Below are positions 1 to 5,932 of a stretch of 5,995 nt of DNA, one piece after another. Source of the stretch: an uncultured Campylobacter sp. (GTDB lineage: Bacteria; Campylobacterota; Campylobacteria; Campylobacterales; Campylobacteraceae); assembly GCF_938017615.1 (NCBI RefSeq), contig NZ_CALIJA010000063.1, positions 1 through 5,995 on the forward strand, read 5' to 3'. How positions within the stretch are numbered: position 1 is the stretch's first letter; every line of letters starts with the position of its first letter. Position numbers and translations under genes: made by a program. Below the pieces are notes generated by a model. That model made no database searches. It was given only the letters and a program-made list of their open reading frames with translations, and was not told the DNA's origin.

Positions 1-44
1 ATAGTATCACGCAGCAAAAGAGCTTTGAAAGGTGGCGGCAATGA
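1..44 (+). CDS. C-terminal end of an upstream gene (partial, frame uncertain), possibly a toxin
   Basis: The window opens inside a probable gene. One frame reads SITQQKSFERWRQ and stops at TGA 42-44, giving an ATGA overlap with the start of the next gene at 41. A second frame, IVSRSKRALKGGG followed by NDKKHYRPN, is open from base 1 to a TAA at 67-69 and would overlap the next gene by 29 bases. The third frame has a stop at 2-4. I prefer the ATGA overlap because it is the usual form of tight coupling and the same arrangement is visible as a relic at 1075-1078. From the immunity-like genes downstream I infer that this may be the tip of a polymorphic or CDI-type toxin, but the residues themselves show no domain. 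Such short open frames can also occur by chance. Confidence 0.4.
   Translation, partial: SITQQKSFERWRQ
27..32 (+). promoter_or_regulatory. Shine-Dalgarno sequence that fixes the first start
   Basis: GAAAGG lies 8 bases before the ATG at 41. The in-frame GTG at 32 overlaps the last base of this element and has no good site of its own, so the ATG at 41 is the better start. Confidence 0.7.
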
Positions 45-517
45 TAAAAAGCATTATAGACCCAACTAATTTCGATATAGAATTTAGAAAAATAAGTAGA
101 AATAAAAGAGGCGTAGCCAGATCAAGAATAGATTTTGAAAATATCGATGTCGAGGCTAAAATTAGATTAATTATGTTTCTAGTTTCAAAAGCAAGCCGCT
201 TAGATAGCGTAGTTTATAAAATTCTTTTTTGGGAAAGAGATGAGAAAATAGAGGAGTATCTTCTTGAAAATATGAAGGGGCAATACACAAAAGCTAAGCC
301 TTATAAAAACGGCGCCAGAGCGGGTGTTATCTTTATAAAAGAAAAGACGCTTGAGCCAAATTTTTTGAGATCCATACTGCTGCGCCATTTTAATTTTGAG
401 CTGGCAAAAGAGCCCTCTTTGAACATTAGAGTTCAATTAACCGTAAATAATAAAGAGAAATTTTCGATTTTATTTGATATATACGATGATCGAGGCTGCT
501 ATGCGTATTACTTTTAA
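41..517 (+). CDS. Putative immunity-type protein with a DUF3885-like ending, 158 aa
   Basis: A soluble 158-residue protein with no signal peptide or membrane segment. I do not recognise it with certainty. Its end (about residues 141-158, FSILFDIYDDRGCYAYYF) carries a YDDRG motif at 148-152. The layout before it, a hydrophobic/acidic middle (LIMFLVSKASRLDSVVYKILFWERD, about 43-67) and a LLRHFNF-type segment (113-119), resembles DUF3885-type proteins, small proteins I associate with toxin-immunity loci. That assignment is inference. The start is the ATG at 41, chosen for its Shine-Dalgarno sequence. The gene is AT-rich (about 32% GC on the line counted), unlike nrdA in the same window. It is the first gene of a four-gene plus-strand run, directly after a probable upstream gene end. 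A role as cytoplasmic antidote to the upstream product is plausible but unproven. Confidence 0.8.
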   Translation: MIKSIIDPTNFDIEFRKISRNKRGVARSRIDFENIDVEAKIRLIMFLVSKASRLDSVVYKILFWERDEKIEEYLLENMKGQYTKAKPYKNGARAGVIFIKEKTLEPNFLRSILLRHFNFELAKEPSLNIRVQLTVNNKEKFSILFDIYDDRGCYAYYF

Positions 518-522
518 AATTT

Positions 523-528
523 TATAAT
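523..528 (+). promoter_or_regulatory. Possible -10 element before the second gene
   Basis: A perfect TATAAT sits in the 33-base gap after the first gene, 22 bases before the next ATG. No clear -35 is seen, which is common for Campylobacter promoters, but the surrounding sequence is so AT-rich that chance is a real possibility. If used, it would let the later genes be expressed without the first. Confidence 0.25.
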
Positions 529-550
529 AAAAATATTTAAGGAAAGAGAT

Positions 551-1027
551 ATGGCAATTTGGCAATGTGAGCTTTTTATTCTACCTAAAAGCGATACATA
601 CGATCTGCAATACGATCCGCAATATAGCGATATAAAGCTCTTTGAAGACGATAAGTATTGGAAAAAAGCAAAGAACAAAAAAGAGATATTTTCTGAAATT
701 TCGCACCTATTAAAGCCCGAAAAATCTTGGTCTAACGAAATAGATCAATACGGAAGCGAAAACGGCAATCGCTTAGAGGTGTTTTTTGATGCTAATAATA
801 TAATAGAGTCCGTTACGTTTCATATCGATTTTAGATCCGAGTATGAAGCGGTATTAAGGGGCATAATATCATTGTGCGAAAAAAATGGCTTTTGCATTAT
901 AGACGGCAATTTAAATAATTTAAAATTATCCTTTAATGCTATAAAAGAGACAATCAACAAATCCAAAAACAAAGAATTTTTTACAGAACTTGTTAGAAAT
1001 AGTATAATAGGCGATAAAGACGAGTAG
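551..1027 (+). CDS. Putative immunity-type protein, 158 aa, apparently shortened by an amber stop
   Basis: The start is well set by AAGGA (539-543), 7 bases before the ATG. The protein is cytoplasmic. It opens with IWQCELFILP (3-12), has SWSNEIDQYG at 59-68, NRLEVFFD at 73-80, VTFHIDFRSEYE at 88-99 and an LCEKNGFCIID segment at 108-118. I know this pattern (a W/C-rich N-terminus, SWS..I..YG, then N.+EV and I.FR.D/E) from small uncharacterised proteins near polymorphic toxins, but I cannot name the family. It ends GDKDE at a TAG (1025-1027). The same frame then runs 16 more codons, PIIEAVDDFKFKDDFK, to a TGA at 1076-1078 that overlaps the next ATG as ATGA. The original protein was therefore probably about 175 residues with an acidic tail. 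The main conserved-looking part is intact, so the short form may still work. Confidence 0.82.
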   Translation: MAIWQCELFILPKSDTYDLQYDPQYSDIKLFEDDKYWKKAKNKKEIFSEISHLLKPEKSWSNEIDQYGSENGNRLEVFFDANNIIESVTFHIDFRSEYEAVLRGIISLCEKNGFCIIDGNLNNLKLSFNAIKETINKSKNKEFFTELVRNSIIGDKDE

Positions 1028-1078
1028 CCCATCATAGAAGCCGTAGATGATTTCAAATTTAAGGATGATTTTAAATGA
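1028..1078 (+). pseudogene. Stranded in-frame 3' remnant of the second gene
   Basis: Sixteen sense codons follow the TAG at 1025-1027 in the same frame, encoding an acidic/aromatic tail, and end at TGA 1076-1078, which overlaps the ATG at 1075. The ribosome-binding site of the following gene (AAGGAT, about 1061-1066) lies within it. This is what a coupled gene pair looks like after one sense codon changed to TAG (for example CAG, AAG or GAG). A true amber readthrough or a base-calling error would give the same picture. Confidence 0.5.
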
Positions 1079-1701
1079 TTGTAAAATGTATAAAAGAAGA
1101 CGAGCATGAGTATCTGGGATTAAACAGAACCTATTTTGTTCATGGTATCCAATATGAAGAGGGACAGGTTTATTATTGCATATTGCCACTTGAAGATGAT
1201 AGAGCCTGGTATCGATTTGATAGTGAATATTTTCAAGTAATAGATGAAACGATACCTACGAATTGGACATTTGGGACGCACGAGGGATATTACAGATGGT
1301 TTACCATATCTTACGAAGAGGCCGCAACCGATGAAGATCATTATGAAAAGCTTTTTGATGGAGACCCAATAGAAGAGGAAATTTTTAGGAAGAGAAGAGC
1401 CGAGATGATCGATGATGTATATAATACGCATATCATCAAAGATTTTAACCGTTTCATATACGATCTAAGCTCTAACCTATCGGTGCAGATGAATATTGCA
1501 AATAAAGTATTGGATATAGAGATATCGGACGCAAACGCTGAGGTCAAACATCGCAAAATGAATATTTTAAAGGATGACGGATATAGCTGGTATTTGATAG
1601 AATCGGACATAAGCACCTTTAAAGCCAACGCTACTAATGATTATTTAAGACCCGTATTAAAATATCTTAAATTGTGGCTAGGCAGAAAGAATTTTAGATA
1701 A
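1075..1701 (+). CDS. Putative two-part immunity-type protein, 208 aa
   Basis: The ATG at 1075 has AAGGA (1061-1065) 9 bases upstream. The protein appears to have two parts. The first (about 1-110) starts KCI, has short beta-type stretches (TYFVHGIQYEEGQVYYCI), then W45 and FQVIDETIPTNWTF (53-66), and ends in EEAATDEDHYEKLFDGD (81-97). This matches my memory of uncharacterised small proteins of about 110 residues that often occur alone in toxin-immunity regions. The second part (about 118-208) has DFNRFIYDLSSNL (123-135), an LDIEISDAN strand (146-154) and a WYLIESDIS segment (172-180), and I recognise nothing in it. It has no signal peptide or transmembrane segment. It is strongly acidic in the middle (90-102). 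Fusion of two small domains is inference. Confidence 0.82.
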   Translation: MIVKCIKEDEHEYLGLNRTYFVHGIQYEEGQVYYCILPLEDDRAWYRFDSEYFQVIDETIPTNWTFGTHEGYYRWFTISYEEAATDEDHYEKLFDGDPIEEEIFRKRRAEMIDDVYNTHIIKDFNRFIYDLSSNLSVQMNIANKVLDIEISDANAEVKHRKMNILKDDGYSWYLIESDISTFKANATNDYLRPVLKYLKLWLGRKNFR

Positions 1702-1720
1702 CCGAGCAGAAAGGTTTAAT

Positions 1721-1942
1721 ATGGCAAGCGCGACCGATAAAGAAATTTTTATAAAAATTTTGAATGAAGATATCGATGTATGGCGCCCGGTAAAGGCCGT
1801 TCAAATCGCGCAATATATTTTTAAAATTATCGATACGACAAATTTTAAATCCGAACTGGACGAAATTTTAGAATTCAAATACGGCGATATTGTAAAATGT
1901 AGAGAAAAAGACGGCGATTTCTATGCTTTTGAGCTATTATAA
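1721..1942 (+). CDS. Small VWRPV-motif protein, 73 aa
   Basis: Despite its size this is very likely real: AAAGG (1710-1714) lies 6 bases before the ATG, only 19 bases after the previous stop, and the protein has a recognisable pattern. ILNEDIDVWRPVKAVQI (13-29) followed by an aromatic/hydrophobic strand, then DEILEFKYGDIVKC (47-60) and a short final strand, matches a widespread family of small uncharacterised bacterial proteins with the form D.WRPV.A........DE.WEF..GD.V.C. No biochemical function is known to me. The predicted fold is a small beta-barrel-like unit. No metal site, nucleic-acid motif or membrane segment is visible. It is the last gene of the AT-rich cassette (about 28% GC on the line counted). 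Its place beside immunity-like genes is suggestive only. Confidence 0.8.
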   Translation: MASATDKEIFIKILNEDIDVWRPVKAVQIAQYIFKIIDTTNFKSELDEILEFKYGDIVKCREKDGDFYAFELL

Positions 1943-1981
1943 AAACCCGCCTTATAAATAGCAACGCGCTTATCATATGGC

Positions 1982-2009
1982 TTGATTTAATCCCATTTTT
2001 CGCTATAAT
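1982..2009 (+). promoter_or_regulatory. Sigma70-type promoter of the DUF3137-like gene
   Basis: TTGATT (1982-1987) and TATAAT (2004-2009) are separated by 16 bases, predicting a start near 2016 and a leader of about 24 bases. A GGGGA ribosome-binding site (2030-2034) precedes the ATG at 2040. The gap 1943-2039 has no clear terminator for the cassette upstream. Confidence 0.7.
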
Positions 2010-2039
2010 GAGCGTCAAATTTCACTCACGGGGATAGCG

Positions 2040-2954
2040 ATGAGCCTTGTTTCTTACGAATTAAAAAAGCAAAAACTAGATGGAGCACGCAATGTGGCGC
2101 TTTGGAAGGCGCGTGGCGGCGTGGCGGCAGTAGTACTGGCGCTGTTTATTGCTATGCGCAAGGATTTCGGAGATTTCTCGTTCCTGTTTTTATTGGTACT
2201 GCTAGCTCTTGCTTATCCTGCTTACAAATACCTAGCTGTGCGCATTTCGCGTAAATTTGAAGCGCTCAGCGAAGAGGCTTTTAAAAATGAATTTCTGCTT
2301 TGGATCGCAAAGGAGCTACGCCTTACCTTTCAGCCCTTCGGCGCGTTTTTGCTCGATGAAATTTATAAAAATCCGCTTCGCAAAGAGGCAAATCTTTGCA
2401 CATGCAAGCACGCGATAGTGGGCAAGACGCCCGAATTCAGCATAAAAATAGGCGATATCTGTCTAAGCCGCGACTTCGACAAAAACAGAGAGGATCGGGT
2501 CTTTGAGCTGGATAAAATTTTGCACCTTAAAAAGAAGGACGATACTGCGATTTTCGACGGGCTTTTTGCAAAATTTGATTTTAGCGAGACTTTCGATAGT
2601 AAAATTTTGGTCGTGCCGCGCGGAGAGTTTATATTCGGCGCATCGGATCTTAAGCTGCTTAAAGACAGCCCGCACCTAAGCGCGTCGTTTGACGTATATC
2701 TAAACAACCCCGCTGCCGCCGCATTTTTGCAAAACAAAAAAATTTTAGAAAATATGCAAACGATCACCGTAAATTTGTTCGGCAAAACCGAGCTTTATCT
2801 GGGCGAAAACAGCCTCGTAATCGGCGTTGAAAATAGCGAAATTTTCAAATCTGCGCCGAGCTCACAAAGCGCAAAACTGCTCGAAAGTCTAAACAAAATG
2901 ATCGAGATCGCTAAAATTTTTGCCTATCTTAAAAAGCTCGGGCAGGTGGAATAA
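2040..2954 (+). CDS. DUF3137-like membrane-anchored protein, 304 aa
   Basis: The N-terminus is a short basic cytoplasmic segment (ELKKQKLDGARNVALWKARGG split over 7-27), then two close hydrophobic segments, about 26-39 and 47-68, separated by the short polar turn RKDFGDF. The remaining 235 residues form a soluble domain. It includes IFDGLFAKFDF (171-181), a strand KILVVPRG (188-195), LSASFDVYLNN (213-223) and ELYLGENSLVIGVEN (251-265). The two-helix hairpin followed by F.G.F...DF, a phosphatase-unrelated beta domain and an F.VY..N..A..FL segment is how I recognise the DUF3137 family. Its biochemical role is unknown to me. Both ends of the soluble domain probably face the cytoplasm, given the short helical hairpin. 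It has its own promoter, is monocistronic here and converges with nrdA. Its GC content is much higher than that of the cassette on its left, so it looks native. Confidence 0.75.
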   Translation: MSLVSYELKKQKLDGARNVALWKARGGVAAVVLALFIAMRKDFGDFSFLFLLVLLALAYPAYKYLAVRISRKFEALSEEAFKNEFLLWIAKELRLTFQPFGAFLLDEIYKNPLRKEANLCTCKHAIVGKTPEFSIKIGDICLSRDFDKNREDRVFELDKILHLKKKDDTAIFDGLFAKFDFSETFDSKILVVPRGEFIFGASDLKLLKDSPHLSASFDVYLNNPAAAAFLQNKKILENMQTITVNLFGKTELYLGENSLVIGVENSEIFKSAPSSQSAKLLESLNKMIEIAKIFAYLKKLGQVE

Positions 2955-2971
2955 TCTACGCTTTAAATTTG

Positions 2972-3020
2972 AGCGAGTGCCGTTGAAAAAATTTAGTTCT
3001 TGCCAAGGCTGCGCTTTTTT
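2972..3020 (+). terminator. Weak possible terminator after the DUF3137-like gene
   Basis: AGCG (2972-2975) can pair with CGCT (3012-3015) and GCC (2979-2981) with GGC (3007-3009), directly before a run of six T (3015-3020). The loop is 25 bases and the stem is interrupted, so support is modest. Confidence 0.25.
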
Positions 3021-3096
3021 GCTCATCCGTTATTAAATCAAACTACTTCGAAAGGCAAAGAATCTTTAATAAGCGCTTTCGCTTTGCTATCGACCC

Positions 3097-3133
3097 GAGC
3101 CGCTTAAATTTTACAAAAATTTTATAGCGGCTC
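3097..3133. terminator. Hairpin between convergent genes, probable terminator
   Basis: GAGCCGCT (3097-3104) and AGCGGCTC (3126-3133) are perfect complements. The inner bases, TAAATTTT against AAAATTTTAT, continue the stem with two bulges. A short TTAAAAATTTC follows on the plus side. On the minus side no T-run follows. It lies between the ends of the DUF3137-like gene and nrdA, where a terminator for one or both is expected. Confidence 0.5.
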
Positions 3134-3187
3134 TTAAAAATTTCAAAATTTTTCAAATTTTATATTCAACCATAGCGCCGCCGTATT

Positions 3188-5560
3188 TTACTGACACCCC
3201 TCGCACTCGATCGAGCGATCCGCGACGTTGTTTAGTTTCTCGCTATCTGGGCTTTCGGAGCGCAGGTAGTAGGTTGATTTTAGCCCGAGCTGCCATGCAA
3301 GCGTGTAAATTTCGCTCAGATAGCCGCCGCTAGCTTTGTCTAGGCTCATGAAGATATTTAGGCTCTGGCCTTGATCGATCCATTTTTGGCGGATGGCGCC
3401 CGCCTTTACGAGTAGGCGCTGATCGAGCTCGTACGCAGGTACGTACGCCTGCCACGTTTTCGGGCTTAAATTCGGCACGACGACCGGGATCATGCCGCTT
3501 AGGTTGTGCTCGAACCATTTGCGCTTATACACCGGCTCGATCGTCTGCGTGGTGCCTACGAGTATGCTGATGCTCGATGTCGGCGCGATCGCCATCAGAT
3601 AGCCGTTTCGCATGCCGTCGCGCTTTACTTTCTCGCGCAGTCCGTCCCAGTCGCAGCTGCTCTGCTCAAAAAGCCCGCCGCGCTTAACGAGCGCTTTGGC
3701 GTTTTCGTTCGCTAAATCGATCGGGAAAATTCCTTCGCTCCACTTAGAGCCCGCGAAATCGGGGTATTTGCCCTTTTCTACGGCTAAATTTGAACTTGCC
3801 TTGATCGCGTTAAAACTCACGTTTTCCATTATCCTATCGATCAGCTCGAAGTGCTCGTAGCTGCCCCACTTCACGCCGCGCTCGGCCAGCATCTGCGCCT
3901 CGCCCATTACGCCGAGCCCTATCGCGCGAGTTTTTAGATTGGTGTGTTTGACCTTAGCATGCGGGTAAAAATTTAGATCGATGACGTTGTCGAGCATCCT
4001 CACGGCGATCGGCATCACGCGAGCTATCTCCTCGCGGCTGTTGATTTTGCTTAAATTTACGCTTGCGAGGTTACAAACCGCCGTCGCGCCCTCACTGCAG
4101 CCCTTTTCTACGATAAAAATTTCTTTGCCGCCCAGCGTGTCTAGCGCGGTGATCTTTTTCGCCTTTTTTACGATGCCCGCGTCGGTCGCCACATCTTCGT
4201 TTTCCTCAAACAGCCTCTCGCTGCCGTCAGCAAAAACGACTTTGATTTTGTAGTGGTTCGGCGCCGTGTTCTGAAAGATCTCGGTACATAAATTTGAGCT
4301 TCGAATCAGGCCTTGATGCGCGTTTGGATTGATTCGGTTGGCGTTATCTTTGAAGCACAAAAAGGGCATTCCGGTCTCAAAATAGCTCGTTAAAATTTTC
4401 TTCCAAAGCTCCTTTGCCAGGATGGTGGATTTTGAAATTTTATCATCGGCCTCGTACTGCTCGTAGCGCGCCTCAAATTCTGCGCCATACAGATCGCTCA
4501 GATCGCTTACTTCTGCAGGATCAAAGAGCGTCCATTTGCCGCCGCTTTGAAGCCTTTTCATAAACAGATCGTTTATCCACAGCGCGGGGAAAATTTCATG
4601 CGCGCGGCGCCTCTCCTCGCCCGAGTTTTTGCGCAGATCGAGGAAGTCGCTCACGTCCATATGCCACGGCTCGATATACACGGCGATAGCGCCTTTGCGC
4701 GTGCCCAGCTGATCGACGGCGACGGCGATGTCGTTCGTGATCTTTAAAAACGGGATGATGCCGCCCGCTGCGTTTTTATGCCCGTCGATGCTGCCGCCCA
4801 TCGCGCGCACCTTGCACCAGTCCCAGCCGATACCGCCGCCGAATTTGCTCAGAAGCGCCATCTCCTTGTAGCTATCAAAAATTCCTTCGATATTATCGGG
4901 CGTGCTTCCCACGTAGCAGCTGCTTAGCTGATGGCGCGTCGTGCGGGCGTTTGAGAGCGTCGGAGTAGCCAGCATGACTTCAAATTTAGATATGAGATCG
5001 TAAAATTTCTTCGCCCAGCTCTGGCAATCAAGCTCGTTTTGCGCAAGGAACATCGCGATCGCCATAAACATCTGCTGCGGAAGCTCAATCGGCGCGCCGC
5101 TTTTATCCTTGATGAGGTAGCGATCGTAAAGCGTCTTGATGCCGAGGTAGTTAAACTGCAAATCGCGCTGCGGCTGCAAGTAAGAATTTAGATCCTCTAG
5201 ATCGTATTTTTCCTTAAGCCCGAGCATTATGCGACCCGCCGCCTCGCCGCGAGCGAAGTAATCTTTTAGACTGTTGTAGCCGCTAAAGCCCGTTACTTTG
5301 TGATATAGATCGTATAAAAATAACCGCGCGGCGACGAAGGTCCAGTTCGGGCGGTCCACGTCGATCTTCTCGACCGCGGTTTTGATGAGGGTTTGTTGGA
5401 TCTCCTCCGTGGTGATCATATCTCGAAACTGGATCTTTGCATCCACCTCAAGCTCGCTAAGGCTTACGTTTTCCAGCCCCTCCACTGCCTCGCTCGTATA
5501 TTTTTTGATCTTGCTTACGTCAAGTTCCTCGGTTCTGCCGTTGCGTTTGATTACTTTCAT
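3188..5560 (-). CDS. nrdA: Class Ia ribonucleoside-diphosphate reductase, alpha (large) subunit
   Basis: Reduces ribonucleoside diphosphates to deoxyribonucleotides in the cytoplasm, using a radical passed from the NrdB subunit, which is not in this window. It is full length at 790 residues. Residues 1-90 form an ATP-cone (KRNGRTEELDVSKI near the start). Key residues, by homology to E. coli NrdA: redox Cys215 (SSCYVG) paired with Cys496 (VCNLASVNL); the thiyl-radical site Asn423-Cys425-Glu427 (NLCTE); the radical-transfer pair Tyr764-Tyr765 (STYYLR); and the C-terminal thiol shuttle Cys786/Cys789 (CEGC). APTSSIS (659-665) and GGGIGWDW (241-248) are also typical. The specificity-loop region is around DQLGTRKGA (283-291). 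Between Cys425 and Cys496 are 70 residues, against about 22 in E. coli; I recall this extra segment from Campylobacter and Helicobacter NrdA. The start has AAGGA 5 bases upstream (5566-5570). The many plus-strand open frames opposite are shadows of this GC-rich gene. Confidence 0.98.
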   Translation of the reverse strand: MKVIKRNGRTEELDVSKIKKYTSEAVEGLENVSLSELEVDAKIQFRDMITTEEIQQTLIKTAVEKIDVDRPNWTFVAARLFLYDLYHKVTGFSGYNSLKDYFARGEAAGRIMLGLKEKYDLEDLNSYLQPQRDLQFNYLGIKTLYDRYLIKDKSGAPIELPQQMFMAIAMFLAQNELDCQSWAKKFYDLISKFEVMLATPTLSNARTTRHQLSSCYVGSTPDNIEGIFDSYKEMALLSKFGGGIGWDWCKVRAMGGSIDGHKNAAGGIIPFLKITNDIAVAVDQLGTRKGAIAVYIEPWHMDVSDFLDLRKNSGEERRRAHEIFPALWINDLFMKRLQSGGKWTLFDPAEVSDLSDLYGAEFEARYEQYEADDKISKSTILAKELWKKILTSYFETGMPFLCFKDNANRINPNAHQGLIRSSNLCTEIFQNTAPNHYKIKVVFADGSERLFEENEDVATDAGIVKKAKKITALDTLGGKEIFIVEKGCSEGATAVCNLASVNLSKINSREEIARVMPIAVRMLDNVIDLNFYPHAKVKHTNLKTRAIGLGVMGEAQMLAERGVKWGSYEHFELIDRIMENVSFNAIKASSNLAVEKGKYPDFAGSKWSEGIFPIDLANENAKALVKRGGLFEQSSCDWDGLREKVKRDGMRNGYLMAIAPTSSISILVGTTQTIEPVYKRKWFEHNLSGMIPVVVPNLSPKTWQAYVPAYELDQRLLVKAGAIRQKWIDQGQSLNIFMSLDKASGGYLSEIYTLAWQLGLKSTYYLRSESPDSEKLNNVADRSIECEGCQ

Positions 5561-5575
5561 ATCGTTCCTTGAAAT

Positions 5576-5653
5576 TTAAAAATGCAAATTTAGCGTTAGT
5601 TTCCCAATATAAAATACGTCGTCAAAAGAGGTGGCGTAATAAATGCCGCTCAT
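5576..5653 (-). CDS. Possible 25-codon leader ORF upstream of nrdA
   Basis: An ATG at 5653 opens a frame beginning MSGIYYATSFDDVFYIGK and ending LNLHF at TAA 5576-5578, 15 bases before the nrdA start and in the same frame as nrdA. Its own ribosome-binding site is poor (GACGG about 8 bases upstream). No attenuator hairpins are obvious. It could be chance, a translated leader or a relic of an extended N-terminus; nrdA itself already has a complete ATP-cone, so an extension is not needed. Confidence 0.2.
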   Translation of the reverse strand: MSGIYYATSFDDVFYIGKLTLNLHF

Positions 5654-5683
5654 AATCTGCCGTCTTTTAAATTTACGCTAGCT

Positions 5684-5698
5684 GCGCTGCAAAAGCGC
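5684..5698 (-). promoter_or_regulatory. Small palindrome at the predicted nrdA transcript start
   Basis: GCGCT (5684-5688) and AGCGC (5694-5698) pair around a 5-base loop, immediately downstream of the nrdA -10 element. It could be a 5' RNA hairpin that protects the message or an operator half-site pair. I found no sequence matching an NrdR box. Confidence 0.3.
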
Positions 5699-5700
5699 GC

Positions 5701-5706
5701 ATTATA
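5701..5706 (-). promoter_or_regulatory. -10 element of the probable nrdA promoter
   Basis: The minus strand reads TTTTGGCTATAATGCGC, a perfect TATAAT, with no good -35 hexamer, as is usual in Campylobacter. Transcription would begin near 5694 and give a leader of about 130 bases. Confidence 0.55.
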
Positions 5707-5887
5707 GCCAAAATTGCTTAAGCTTATCTGTCATTATTTTGGCTTATAGATTTTAAAATTTAACGAAGCGGGCGGAAAAGATGCGGTAAAATTCGAGCGA
5801 AATTTTATGGCGCCACCGCGAAATTCTGTAGGTAAAAATTTACGTGGAGTTTTGCGAAATTCTGCGCCGAAAAAGTAAGAAACAAAA
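5707..5887. other. Non-coding stretch between nrdA promoter and upstream terminator
   Basis: I see no convincing gene here. The stretch holds an 11-base direct repeat (5818-5828 and 5854-5864), a third partial copy (5797-5804), the palindromes TAAAATT/AATTTTA (about 5787-5807) and GTAAA/TTTAC (about 5832-5843), and a GCTTAAGC palindrome just upstream of the -10 element (5716-5723). Nothing links these to a known regulator. Confidence 0.5.
5818..5864. repeat. 11-base direct repeat GCGAAATTCTG, two copies
   Basis: Copies at 5818-5828 and 5854-5864, start to start 36 bases; GCGAAATT alone also occurs at 5797-5804. Short enough to be chance in DNA rich in AAATTT words. Confidence 0.6.
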
Positions 5888-5926
5888 AAGCTTTGCGGGC
5901 AGGCTTAAAATCCGCCCGCAAAGCTT
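5888..5926 (-). terminator. Rho-independent terminator of the right-edge gene
   Basis: AAGCTTTGCGGGC (5888-5900) and GCCCGCAAAGCTT (5914-5926) are perfect 13-base complements, extended by GG/CC across a one-base bulge, with an 8-base loop. On the minus strand the stem runs into TTTTTTG. It starts 6 bases after the stop of the right-edge gene and separates it from nrdA. Confidence 0.92.
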
Positions 5927-5932
5927 AAGAAT

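Noticed and set aside
32..40. GTG start giving a 161-residue first protein
   Set aside because: The GTG overlaps the GAAAGG site and has no proper ribosome-binding site; the ATG at 41 has one at 8 bases.
200..1628. Minus-strand frames of 78-103 codons opposite the small plus-strand genes
   Set aside because: They are antisense shadows of AT-rich genes that have good ribosome-binding sites and sensible proteins on the plus strand.
2363..2785. 140-codon minus-strand frame inside the DUF3137-like gene
   Set aside because: Antisense to a recognisable membrane protein with its own promoter; composition is Ser/Leu/Lys-rich without a domain.
4070..4280. Intein or intein relic in NrdA
   Set aside because: The extra segment is only about 50 residues, does not begin at Cys/Ser with splice motifs, has no terminal His-Asn, and a similar segment is remembered from related species.
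3330..5579. Several open frames of 62-90 codons on both strands inside nrdA
   Set aside because: They lie entirely opposite or within a clear full-length nrdA with all catalytic residues and lack their own plausible ribosome-binding sites and domains.
5561..5760. NrdR box upstream of nrdA
   Set aside because: I searched by eye for a sequence close to ACACWATATATWGTGT and saw none; CAATATAAAA at 5605-5614 is not close enough.
5807..5878. 23-codon plus-strand frame starting MAPPRNSVGKN
   Set aside because: No ribosome-binding site, no promoter, and it is largely made of the 11-base repeat.
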